Part shown: in pieces, positions 12,236 through 22,033 of the stretch
Numbering within the stretch: position 1 is the stretch's first letter
Layout of the letters: each line of letters begins with the position of its first letter
NCBI RefSeq assembly: GCF_004337985.1
Contig: NW_021940923.1
Span: 62,001 to 126,000, forward strand
Direction of reading: 5' to 3'
From: Pyricularia pennisetigena
Taxonomy: Eukaryota; Ascomycota; Sordariomycetes; Magnaporthales; Pyriculariaceae
DNA length: 64,000 nucleotides
The notes under the pieces: model-generated
The model's database searches: none
What the model was told of the DNA's origin: nothing
What the model saw: the letters and a program-made list of their open reading frames with translations, nothing else
Position numbers and translations under genes: made by a program

Positions 12236-12897
12236 TGTGAAGAGGTTACGAAATAGAATAAACTTAATCTTAAACGCGGGGAAAAGTGGATTACGTATAA
12301 GGTTAATGGAACGTTAAAATGGCAAATAACCGTTTGCTAGCGGATAATAGAAATAATATATTTTTGTTATTGCATAATCGATTCGTTAAATCGTTAAATC
12401 GATGAAAATTATAAAGGTAATAAATTTAAGGTTAAGTTATGAATTACGTGTTCGAATCCGTAGGTGCAGATCTTCGATCCGGATGTCCGGAATGCGGGGT
12501 CACGTCACATGATTTGGCCTTATTTATATGACTGACCTGCCGACCTATTGAGCCTAACGGCCCATTGAGCCTAACGGCCTATTGTGCTTATGCATGCACA
12601 GAAAATCTGCGACCATAACGGGATTCGAACCCACGCACTTCAACGTATATATAATATAAATTATGGTACGTGCATTATACCACTAAGCTAGATTAAATAT
12701 GACGTATTTGTTTTGTTGTTGAAACTATGAACAAAGACGTGATATATAAAGCTTTGTGTGTATAAACGCGTATACGTTTTATTTGTTATTTATTTATTTA
12801 TTCGATGCAGGGTGACTAATAAAATTAGTCCGTGCTAGCCGTTATAAGATAATGCAGGGTAGCTAATATAATTAGCCCTGCGCTAGCCATGTTCACA
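12236..12897 (-). repeat. 5' LTR of copia family A
   Basis: This copy is 662 bp, from TGTGAAGAGG to GCCATGTTCACA. It differs from the other LTR almost only by A for G and T for C. The differences are concentrated in the 207 bases next to the element interior, and the outermost roughly 230 bases are identical. The 5' LTR on the - strand carries the element promoter. Confidence 0.92.
12609..12692 (-). other. tRNA-like segment inside the 5' LTR (second copy)
   Basis: This is the counterpart of 6857-6940. The A-box (TAGCTTAGTGG) and B-box (GGTTCGAATCC) cores are unchanged despite several transitions around them. Confidence 0.55.
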
Positions 12898-12902
12898 TTC
12901 GT
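12898..12902. repeat. target-site duplication of the copia insertion (right)
   Basis: TTCGT follows the terminal CA of the right LTR and is identical to 6479-6483. Confidence 0.9.
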
Positions 12903-14167
12903 TACCATTTTTGTTTTTATTTAAAAATTCATCGCCAGGTTATTTTTAATTAATTTGGTTAAAATAGCTTTTCGCGCTCAAATTCCCCGTTCGATTGCAG
13001 GTAAAAAAACCTTAAACCTTTCCTCAATCTACACAAAAAGTTTTGAAAAAAAATACCACTGGGTAAGCAGTGGTAAAATCGCCGGTTTAAACCTGGTAAT
13101 AAATTTTATCCATTTTCTATTTTACAATTATATATTAATTCCATTTTAATAATTGCTTTACGCGAAATCAGGCGGTACCAAAAAACCTCAAACTATTCGT
13201 CCCCAAAACTCCTTCCCAACGCGTGGTACGGGGAATAGTTTTATATTATAAATACGGTTTTCGCTTCCAATTAATCGTTTTTATAGTTTTGCAAAAAACA
13301 GCAAAATGTTTTTTTGTCACTTTTTTTACAGGTAAAAACCTTTTATTATAATTATCCTATACAAATGTTTTGATATTATTTGATTACCAATTTTTGCACT
13401 ACCTACGTTCGCTGTATTATTATTTAAATTAAAAATATGCATTTGGTTCAATATATTTCAAATATTATAAATAAATGGACATAGCCCTAATATTCCAGCC
13501 AAAACTTTTAAATGGTTGGTTATTTCCGTACTGGCCCCAAAAATGAAAAATTTATATCCTCATTACCCGTCTTTTTGATTTTATTTGGTCCTAATAGTTA
13601 AAACCTATTATACCCTGCATCGAAATTCCCAAAAATCTCCAAAATAGCGAGAATTCCGTCAGCTGCCAAATTTATAGGTTAAAAATCAGGTAAAATTACT
13701 GGTAAAACACTCCCCAAAATTGCTGGAAAAAGTTTACTGCAATTAACTATTATTATAAATTCGTCGTTTTCGTTTTCGTCTGCGGACTCGACTTTCTTTC
13801 GTTTCTATTTATTTTACCTGATAATATTAGTAGAAATTATAATAAAAGCGAGGAGGAAAAACAGGATAAAAAATTGGATAAAAAACAGGAAAACAGTAGG
13901 ATAACCGGGTTAATTTTATTAACCTTAACACGGATGTGGAAAATATTAATTAGGTTGTATAAAAAACAAAATAATGGGTTTAAAAGGAGGGATGGTTATT
14001 TAAAATAGTTATTATAATTTTCTTTCCATTATATTACGTTGTTTTTAGTTTTAATACCTGCTAGTCGATAATTATAATAATGGATATATTTTATTTATTT
14101 ATTATTTATCCCAATTTTAACAAAATCGTTTTCCTTTTACATTATTGTTCCTTTTCAATCACCCCAG
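12903..14167. other. AT-rich intergenic sequence, no gene seen
   Basis: This is AT-rich decayed DNA that was contiguous with the sequence left of 6479 before the copia insertion. No reading frame shows recognisable protein features. Confidence 0.6.
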
Positions 14168-14325
14168 CACGAAAACCCGCGGGTTACCCAATTCGGGCTA
14201 AGCCCGCCAGCCCGCGGGCCCCCATTTACCCGCCAAAAAAACCCGTGGGCTATTACGGGCCCCCGCCAAGAGCCCATGGGTTGGCGGGCCGGGCTGGGCT
14301 AAACCTGTTTTTGGGTTTTGGCAGG
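14168..14325. repeat. GC-rich palindromic island
   Basis: About 150 bases are built from short self-complementary units of the GGGCCCG, CCGCGGG and AGCCCGCC kind, giving many possible hairpins. The island stands alone inside strongly AT-rich, RIP-type sequence. It carries no coding signal. Confidence 0.6.
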
Positions 14326-14330
14326 CCTTA

Positions 14331-14476
14331 TGTGTGTATAATAAACGCGTATACGTTGCATTTGTTATTTATTTATTTATTTAATGCAGGTTGACTAATA
14401 GAACTAGCCCGTGCTAGCCGTTATAAGATAATGCAGGGTAGCTAATATAATTAGCCCTGCGCTAGCTATGTTCACA
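14331..14476 (-). repeat. partial LTR of copia family A
   Basis: The outer 146 bases of the family A LTR (from TGTGTGTATAA to the terminal TTCACA) are repeated here with scattered changes. No interior or second LTR accompanies it. It is a truncated solo-LTR remnant that abuts a family B repeat. Confidence 0.8.
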
Positions 14477-14480
14477 CTGC

Positions 14481-14605
14481 AACACACAAAATATAACGGA
14501 TAATCCGACAACCCCAACAGCCCCACTTCGGCACTATCTATTGTGGCTTATATACAAATAAAAGTGGACCCATTACATGCTAAATAACGTATATAATTAC
14601 CATAT
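14481..14605 (-). repeat. LTR-like repeat, family B, copy 2 (inverted)
   Basis: The reverse complement matches 5186-5310 across the TATA box, the AATAGATAGTGCCGAAG stretch and the GGGGCTGTTGGGG unit. It begins with TGCA on the + strand, directly after the family A remnant. The two copies face each other across about 9 kb. Confidence 0.7.
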
Positions 14606-15040
14606 TTCACGGGGCTTTTGGGTTTTAAAAACTGGATAACGAACTAAAAAATAGGTTATTTAACGTTTTCCAAAATTTTATATTTTACCGGCGGTTTAAA
14701 GAATTCGTTTTGCAAAAAAGCACAGTTTTTGGTGCGTTGGTGAAAGCCCCAAATTTATTTGGGCAAATACATAATTAATTAAATATTTTTTCTATTTAGT
14801 AAAAAGTTTTTAAAAAGGGTTTTATATTTTTTTACAAAGTTAAGAATGTTGAAAACGGTGACGAAATGTATTTTTAGGTATGCCCTATTTTCGGGAGGTT
14901 TTTGCAATTAATTCGCCATTATTAACGTCTTTAATGGCGGAAATAAGCTGATTTTCGGTATATTGTTTTATTTGAAATTGGAGAATTAAGATTAGAAAAA
15001 AGTAAGTCTAAAAGTGAAAAATTCGTCGAGATATTTATAA
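14606..15040. other. AT-rich sequence between repeats and the first gene relic
   Basis: No gene or repeat unit is identified. The composition is still AT-rich and the AT block ends near 15040. Confidence 0.5.
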
Positions 15041-15079
15041 TAGAAGTTGGAGGATAAAAATAAAAGTCTTGTTATTTTT

Positions 15080-16580
15080 GGGTGGCCAACAGGGGGGGTG
15101 GCCATCAGGGGGTACCTGACGTTATATGCTGCGAAAACCAGCCTCGACGCCAAGTGCGGAAATGGGGTTACGTGCCAGCGTAGTGCCTATGGCAACTGCT
15201 ATTCTCGCAATGGATGGTGCGGTGTAGGGGCGGCCTGTTGCGGGACGGGATGCCAGTCTGCCTTTGGAACGTGCGGCATAATTGGGCTTCCCCAAAACCA
15301 GACCTCGACTAGGGCCACGTCGGGAGCTAGCACCCTCCCTTAAAAACAGCCTCCGCCCAAAAGATCACGGACTGTGGCAAAGACTATAAATCCATGACCT
15401 GCGCAGGCTCTGCGTTAGGGAATTGTTGCTCGCCGTAAGTAATAGTGAAACATTCACCGACCAATTTATTGCAGATATGGCTACTGTGGCCCGTTGGATG
15501 CCTATTGTGGAGCCGGATGCTAGGAAAAGTTTGGACATTGTCGCTCGAGCCCAGTCGGGACGAAAGCGGTTAGTCCGGATACTCGTTGCGGAAACCTTGC
15601 TGGCATGATAGGAGGTTATGCCTGTAAAAGCCCATTGCTGCAGTGACCAACTTTTTACTATGGATTTACAAGTGCGTCATGCGGCAAGGGATGCCAAGCG
15701 GAGTTTGGATACTGCAATCGTGCCACCAACTCAAGCTCGACTTTAGCATCTTTATCGACCTCTTTGACAAGCTCTTTTTCTAAGCCCACGACTTCTATTA
15801 CACTTGGGACATCGACTCGAACCTCAATGTTAATTTTATTATCGACTTCCACTTCCTTTACCACAAACACACCCATAATATTATCCACAACAACCAGCTC
15901 GTCCGGCACGTCGACTCTACCGACCTGTTCACGAATTTCTTGCTTCACGAGCATTTACAACTATGTTACTAATCCCAGTTTTAAGGCTGGCAACCCAGTT
16001 TCACCATTGACAATTTCGACAAACAGTGTTAAATGGTATTTTAAATATCTGAAAGATGCATTTCGTTCCCATACCGGAAACAATTTATAAATGTTAGCGC
16101 CAGCGAAGGCGACCCCAAAACCGTATAAATTATACAAGCAAACGTTAAGATCCCTCGTGGTATTACGGTAACGGGTTCCGGCTGGGTTAGATTTTTTCCA
16201 AGGCCCTTACCTAACGATTATCGTCATAATCGTGGACGGGGTGGAAGTTGGCTCCCCGTCCATATTGCCGAGACCCGGGAGGGATTGGACCCGATTTAAT
16301 AGGGGCCAGCTCACTATCCCGGGTAATACTCACGAAATTGGGGTGCACCTACATTGTAAACCGCGCCGTGGATTCGACCGATCCGAATGCAAGGCACCTT
16401 GTTCGAGCTGGTGTATATTATCCCGGAATTTTGGTGGGACAAGAATGTCATTAGGGTGGGGTATCGGTCGAGTGTCCTGGGTATCACCGGGGCGTCGTTA
16501 ACCCCGCTGGAGATTAACGAGTTCTTTATACCGAAGCCGAACGCCCTCCAGGGTGGCTGCGGGCTGGCAGCTCGCTAATA
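15080..16580 (+). pseudogene. chitin-binding (CBM18) protein, broken by stops
   Basis: At least three hevein-type chitin-binding modules can be read: the first at about 15140-15280 (CGNGVTCQRS...CGTGCQSAFGTC), a second across a clean intron at about 15436-15475 (GTAAGT...TTGCAG), and a third at about 15590-15720 (ASCGKGCQAEFGYC). A Ser/Thr-rich linker (15730-15930) and a segment beginning YNYVTNPSF, typical of fungal carbohydrate-binding tails, follow. In-frame stops interrupt modules two and three. One is TAG where CAG (Gln) is expected in GC*EKFGHC, as C-to-T mutation would give. No signal peptide is readable upstream. Multi-CBM18 proteins bind chitin at the cell surface or in the host apoplast. 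This copy looks dead. Confidence 0.75.
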
Positions 16581-17499
16581 CGAATAGGGGGCCGCTGTAG
16601 CTCCACCACCGATAGCAAGGAGCGTGAAGGTATAGATTGTAAAAAACCGCATTGTGTTGGAATACGAATAGTAAAGTATCAAGTAAAATGTAAAAGTGAA
16701 AAGGATGCAAGCAGCGGGCAGTGTGCAACTTGGACGGATGCGATAGCTAGCTACCCTATTATAATGACGAATATTTAAAGCGTACAATTATACTATTCTG
16801 ATAAACTTTTATAAATAGCTATATTTATGGAACTGAGACATGATTTTATAACTGTATAAAAGCAAAATAAGCTTTGCATAGCTGTATATTTCAAATTTCA
16901 AGGGTTAAGATATTAGCTCGTTTACAACATTGGGTTGTTTAGCTTGGATACCACTTGTCTTTGAGAAAGTTTATCATTACTTGCTGCTAGCGTGATCAAG
17001 CACCCGATTTGTCAATCACGGTTGAAATGCGTGCCAGACGGCGGATTGCAAGGCATTGGAAGCTTCACTTAAATACTATTGTCTGTATGTTATGTCGTGC
17101 AGGACTAATATAGGTTTAAGCCGTACAACTTATCCATTGTGTAACGGCGCCTTGACCGACTCAGCAGTATGTTTCAATTCGGGAAGGAGATTTAATCAAG
17201 TTTCCTTGACCAGCTTGCAGAGACAGGAGGTTTACCAAGTCCTGACGCAGCTCTGTTCGCGACTTTTGGTGAAGAGATATTGGCTTAGAATACGACGTCG
17301 CGCCATACAGGTGCGTGCGCTCTCAGCCTTGAAGCATGACGCGCTTCTCACTAAACCTTGCTTAGACGGCTGCACGACCGCCGGTAAAGCCGAGTACAGG
17401 ATATTGCTATTTTCAGGGGCTTTTCACTCGGCCGACGCGATATTAGGACAGTCTTCTCAAGCAGTTTAATAACTACTCCAAATGGCGGCCATAAGAAAT

Positions 17500-17562
<63 letters not shown>

Positions 17563-18325
17563 AGCCCCTAGCCGGTAGCGGTGCTAGGCTTCGCGGAATT
17601 TCGAGTATAACTCAACTATTGTGTCGGCGCTTGGACTAGAGTCGTTTGCTGTATCCGTCTGCCGAAAACTGGAGGAAACATATAACAGCGTGGTAATATT
17701 ACCTGACAGGGTCAAGTTGGAGTTTGCGGTTGGCAAGGTAATACGAACAAAGCCATGTCACCATGTGTGATCAGTACCGGCTCCAGCCAACCTGGAGCAT
17801 AACTTGGAAGATCTAAATCTGGCAGAGGGCCTGGCGAAGATGTGCCTCCTAGTATTGATAATTGCAGGACCGCACTGCTATTCCTCAAGATTAGAAGAGC
17901 TGCCGCAATCGCCTCCATGACTAAAGTAAGGTCGACTAGTTTTGACCGCGAGCTTGGCACCGAATACCGTCGCATGACATGCGAAGCGGGTGAGCTGTGG
18001 CTGTACAAAGTCGAAGAGGCGGAGCGCGAGGTTGTTTATACAAAAAAAGTCATAAAGGAACAGACACGGAGGCGTTAAATCAAAGGCGACGGAACTAGGG
18101 ATGCCCGTTACACTAGAGCAAGTGGTCTACGCCACCATGCGACATCAATCGACGCATTGTATGTTTTGCTGGCGCAAGCAGTTTTTGCGGATTTTAGCTG
18201 TGTAGGAAAACGGTCGTATATTAGTGGTGGAGACTTGAGGGGCTTAGCCCGGCCATGTTCAACGATCTGGCGGCATTTCGTCTGCGGCGTCACGAATATC
18301 ACGAACAAATACTACAAAGTCTGGT
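16581..18325. other. intergenic region with a CT microsatellite
   Basis: No convincing gene is present. An open frame at 17056-17469 has no recognisable domain. An alternating CT run occupies about 17501-17561. GC content rises toward the next gene. Confidence 0.5.
17501..17561. repeat. (CT)n microsatellite
   Basis: A perfect CT dinucleotide repeat of about 60 bases. Confidence 0.95.
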
Positions 18326-18349
18326 TTGGACTCTTCGCTCTTCCGCATC

Positions 18350-20103
18350 ATGGCCTCTAGTGGCACTCAACCTATGGCAATCGAGCCCGTAATGACGGCC
18401 GAAGTGATGGACCTAGATTCGCCACCTGTCCGACATCACGATGGGATTCCTCCATCGCTCGAGCTGCGGCTCTACGTGTCGCATTTCCTCTCCACGTGGA
18501 ACTCCCGACTCTTTGAGTTCGGCGCCGTGCTCTTCCTGGCATCGATTTTCCGTGATACGCTGCTACCCATGTCCGTTTACGCGCTGGCCCGGAGCGGCGC
18601 TGCCATTGTTTTTGGTCAGTCGATTGGGTCTTGGATTGACCGTGGCGATCGCCTGGCGGTGGTGCGCATATCGATCGTCGGCCAGCGGCTGGCGGTTGCT
18701 TTGAGCTGCGGCCTGTTCTGGGCTCTGGAATTGCGGGGTCGTTGGCTGGACTCCCCCGATCGTGGGGATGGCCTCTTTGCCCTGACTGTGGTGCTGGCTT
18801 GCGTCGAAAAGCTGTGCGCCATCATGAACCTAGTGTCGGTCGAGAGGGATTGGATTGTCGTAATCACCGAGGGAAATGAATCAACACGCCAAAGTTCGGT
18901 CGTCCCAGAAAACAGAAAGTAACCAAGTCTGAAAAGCATCGCGGGTTCGCTAACTCGGTGGTTGGTTTTTTTTTAGTTTTGAACGCAAGGATACGGAGGA
19001 TCGACCTCTTTTGCAAGCTAGTGGGACCACTGATCATTTCAGCAATCGCTGGAGCATCGACTCTTGTTGCCATCTGGACCACCTTGGCCATGAGCATGCT
19101 GTCGGTGGCAGTGGAATATATCTGCATCGCTCAGGTGAACCTTTCTTTGACCGGTCAAACTAACTGCATAGTTATGCTAAAATTTATCCTAGGTTTACAA
19201 GCATGTGCCAGCCCTCGCGGTTCATCGAGAGGATGCAGATGCGCCTGCGCAATCGGGAGTGACGACCTCTACCGGGACCGCTGCTTTGTCGTGGATGAGA
19301 GGCATGGCCTATCGCGTCTTGCCCATCGACTCGTTCCCGTTTTACTTCCGCCATCCAGCCTTCCTGCCGTCCTTTTCCCTTGCGCTGCTCTATCTGACTG
19401 TGCTTTCCTTCTCGGGCCAAATGATAACTTACCTGGTTTCGGTTGGCTACAGCTCCTTGCACGTCGGAGTGGCCCGCACCGTCAGCACCGTGTTTGAGCT
19501 GAGCGCCACGTGGATTGCGCCTCGCCTGATGAAGCGGATCGGCATCGTCAGAGGAGGTATTTGGAGTCTCTGCTGGCAAATGGCCTGGCTCGCCGCCGCT
19601 GTAGCATGGTTTTTTGCCGATGCTTCTGGCAAGGGCACCGGCGGTCTATCCTCTGCGACGGGGCTTGTCGTCACCGTTGCCCTCAGTCGCATCGGACTCT
19701 GGGGCTATGATTTGTGCGCGCAAAATATTATCCAGGATGTGAGTGAAAAGATTTTTCAAAAAGAAAGCAGCAAGTGCATGCGTCCTTCCAGGCATGCAGG
19801 CATTGTTGCGATGCTAACAGGGGCGTGCAGGAGGTCGAGTCGGAACATCGCGGGACTTTCTCCACCGTCGAGGCGTCGTTCCAGAATCTATTCGAACTCC
19901 TTTCGTATGCGTCCACGATTGTATTTTCCCGACCGGATCAGTTCCGATGGCCCATGGTCATTAGTGTCGTGGCCGTGTATGCTGCGGGTGGCTTATATAC
20001 GGCCTTTGTGCGGCGGCGACGTGGACACCTTTTTCATGCGCCGCCGTGTATGGGAGACAAAAAGAGACCGATTATTAGACGGGAGGAAAGTACGTTTAGC
20101 TGA
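18350..20103 (+). CDS. ferroportin-family (SLC40) iron/metal exporter
   Basis: Four exons (18350-18893, 18977-19134, 19193-19738, 19831-20103) give 506 residues in frame. The first helix carries FLSTWNSRLFEF, a hallmark of ferroportin. The loop GSWIDRGDRLAV matches the conserved gate region between helices 2 and 3. Exon 2 has NARIRRIDL, again typical of the family, and exon 3 has VYKHVPALAV. About ten to twelve hydrophobic segments are visible, as expected for this major-facilitator-related fold. Ferroportins export ferrous iron, and fungal members may act at plasma or vacuolar membrane. The start at 18350 was chosen over 18326 because homologous N-termini are short. The first donor (GTTCGG) is weak but is the only one that keeps the frame without a stop. 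Introns contain CTAAC-type branch sites. The gene lies between two pseudogenes yet appears intact. Confidence 0.8.
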
Positions 20104-20570
20104 GGCCATGCAGGTTTGTATGCCAAGCCATATGTCCCCCTAAATGGTGTCCCAAGTGCGCACGCCGTCCTAGCGGCCTTGAACGAACGGACCGTGAATA
20201 TCCCGCGCCGCCCGTGCCTAATCCCATTGATGGGACTGGCCTAAACCCTCTTTACTAGTTCCAGTGTAATATTTGCGCCGATGGTCTCTTTAATATTAGA
20301 AAGGGTGTCGACTCCATCTCGCATTTGGCCGCCGGCCTTGATAGAAACCAGGCCACACAACCGCCTTTATCCCGATGAGCAACTGCCCCAGGCCAACTTG
20401 AGTGCGGTGATGAATGTGTACGACAATGGTGCGGTCGGTTACAATGCCAACCGCTTCTGTTTAAGTCTACTACTTTCCTGGAAATGTATAAACTGGGAGC
20501 CGTGTTTTAATACGGCTATGTGTGAAATCCGATATAAACTTTGAAAATGTTACCACCATTAACTCCAGAT
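20104..20570. other. intergenic, no gene recognised
   Basis: A short open frame at 20281-20544 shows no domain. Nothing else is visible. Confidence 0.45.
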
Positions 20571-21584
20571 TGTATAATCATCCGTATAGTGGTTGTCACA
20601 AAGTTCAGCCCCGACCCTTCCGAGTCCCTGACCATCGTCACCGCCACCATCCCACCCCGCCGGCCTCCTATGTCCAAGTGCAGGTTCTCTACTGAGGCTT
20701 TTCGGCGCGGACGTCGCCATGGCTCGTGGCCTCTATCCCATGCAGCGCTCCGTCCCTCTCACCCCCGGCTACTGCATGATCGGCTACGTCGTCTCTGTCG
20801 GGCCTCGCGCCTGCGGCCGTCCCAACGCAGACTGGAAGCAGGGCACCCTGGTGACAGCCCTCACCGTCTACGACGCCGAAGCCGAATGTATTAGTAATGA
20901 GGAAAAACACCTCGTCCGCGTCCCTCGAGGTATCGAGCCAGCCCTCGCCACCGCCCTGGCCCTGAGCTGGAACACGGCCTACGATATGGTAGAGAACGCC
21001 GTCTGCGTCCGCCCTCGCCACCCTACGCATGCATCGCGGCGCCAACATCTTTGGCACTGCGTCTGAGCGCAACCACAAGACCCTCGTAGGTCTTGAGGTC
21101 ACCCCATTCGTCTATACAAACAAAAGACTGGATCGACGCCGTGCAGGCGCAGGGTGGTGCCGACGCCGTCTTTGATCCCTCGGGATTCCAGAGCTGGGAG
21201 GAGTCGCACTCGATCCTCGCCACCACCCGCCCGGCGATGCTAGTCGGACACGGGCGGAACCAGCATCTGCTATCCTCGTCACCTTCTGAGCCAGTTGTCG
21301 GCCAGAGAAGGCTCCCCAGTCAGCTACCGCAAATCGCCAAAGTAGTGACCAAACATCTCAAGCGGTTGATCGGAGACGACACTCGTCGCATCATGTTCTA
21401 TCATATCGATCGCGATCATCTGGATTCTCATCAGCATCTCGAGGCCCTGGTGAAGTTGTGTCGTACGGGGAAGATAACTGTGCCTGTAAAGCCCAAGTGG
21501 AACCTTGACCAAATGCGTAACGCCCACCGGGCCTGGGGCAAAAATGGGGGAATGGGTTTTATGGTTATCAGATGCTCCATATAG
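20571..21584 (+). pseudogene. zinc-type alcohol dehydrogenase / quinone oxidoreductase, disrupted
   Basis: Medium-chain dehydrogenase fragments are found in changing frames. About 20690-20860 reads FGADVAMARGLYPMQ then PLTPGYCMIGYVVSVGP, the N-terminal catalytic fold, and VYDAEAE and ALSWNTAYDMV follow to about 20995. The cofactor-binding glycine motif expected around 21000-21100 is missing or scrambled. The C-terminal half (21124-21584: GADAVFDPSGFQSW, KLCRTGKITVPVKPKW) lies in another frame. A stop interrupts VQVLY*. Frame changes at two or more points cannot be repaired with obvious introns, so I read this as a decayed gene. The substrate is unknown. Confidence 0.65.
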
Positions 21585-22033
21585 CTTGAACAGGCGGATA
21601 ATGGCTGGTTTGTAATAAACCAGTAGCTTTCCTACAGTCTAGTATGTGGGAATTAGAGGACCATGTAACGCAGTAACTAATATGAATGTTCTGGTATTAA
21701 GAAAAATCGTGGTCTCGTTGGCCGTCATAATATACAAGCCTCATTTGCATAACTAACAAAGAATTGTAACGCAACAAAGCGGAAAAATGAAATGAGAAAG
21801 GCGTAAGAGTATACGAAAGCCAAGACGCACGGCAACGAGCTGTGTAATCAAGGGCAGCATGATTCAAAACACAAAGTAAGCAGGCCAATTCCAACGCGGG
21901 CCAACACTACACCTCCGTTCCGCGAACTCGACTCGCAAGGGAGTATTGGGTACGGCCCTGGATTGGTCTGAGAGGCCTGTTGATAAGTGGTACATGTTTG
22001 TTGTCCTCTGGTACAGCTGGACCCCAAGTCCAA
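21585..22033. other. short intergenic region
   Basis: This separates the dehydrogenase relic from the 3' end of the - strand membrane-protein gene. No feature is seen. Confidence 0.5.

Larger units (their letters stand above)
6484..12897 (-). mobile_element. complete Ty1/copia LTR retrotransposon, family A
   Basis: Two 662-bp direct repeats beginning TGTGA and ending TTCACA flank a 5.1-kb interior, and TTCGT duplications border the whole unit. Read on the - strand, the interior starts with a primer-binding site at 12235-12222. Then come Gag, zinc knuckle, protease, integrase, reverse transcriptase and RNase H, and a purine tract (ACGGGGGTA) at 7154-7146 just before the 3' LTR. This is the canonical copia layout. 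The coding part is interrupted by stops and has RIP-type replacements at catalytic positions, so it is structurally complete but presumably dead. Confidence 0.93.

Noticed and set aside
17351..17563. Arg-Glu repeat frame near 17500
   Set aside because: It is only the translation of the CT microsatellite.
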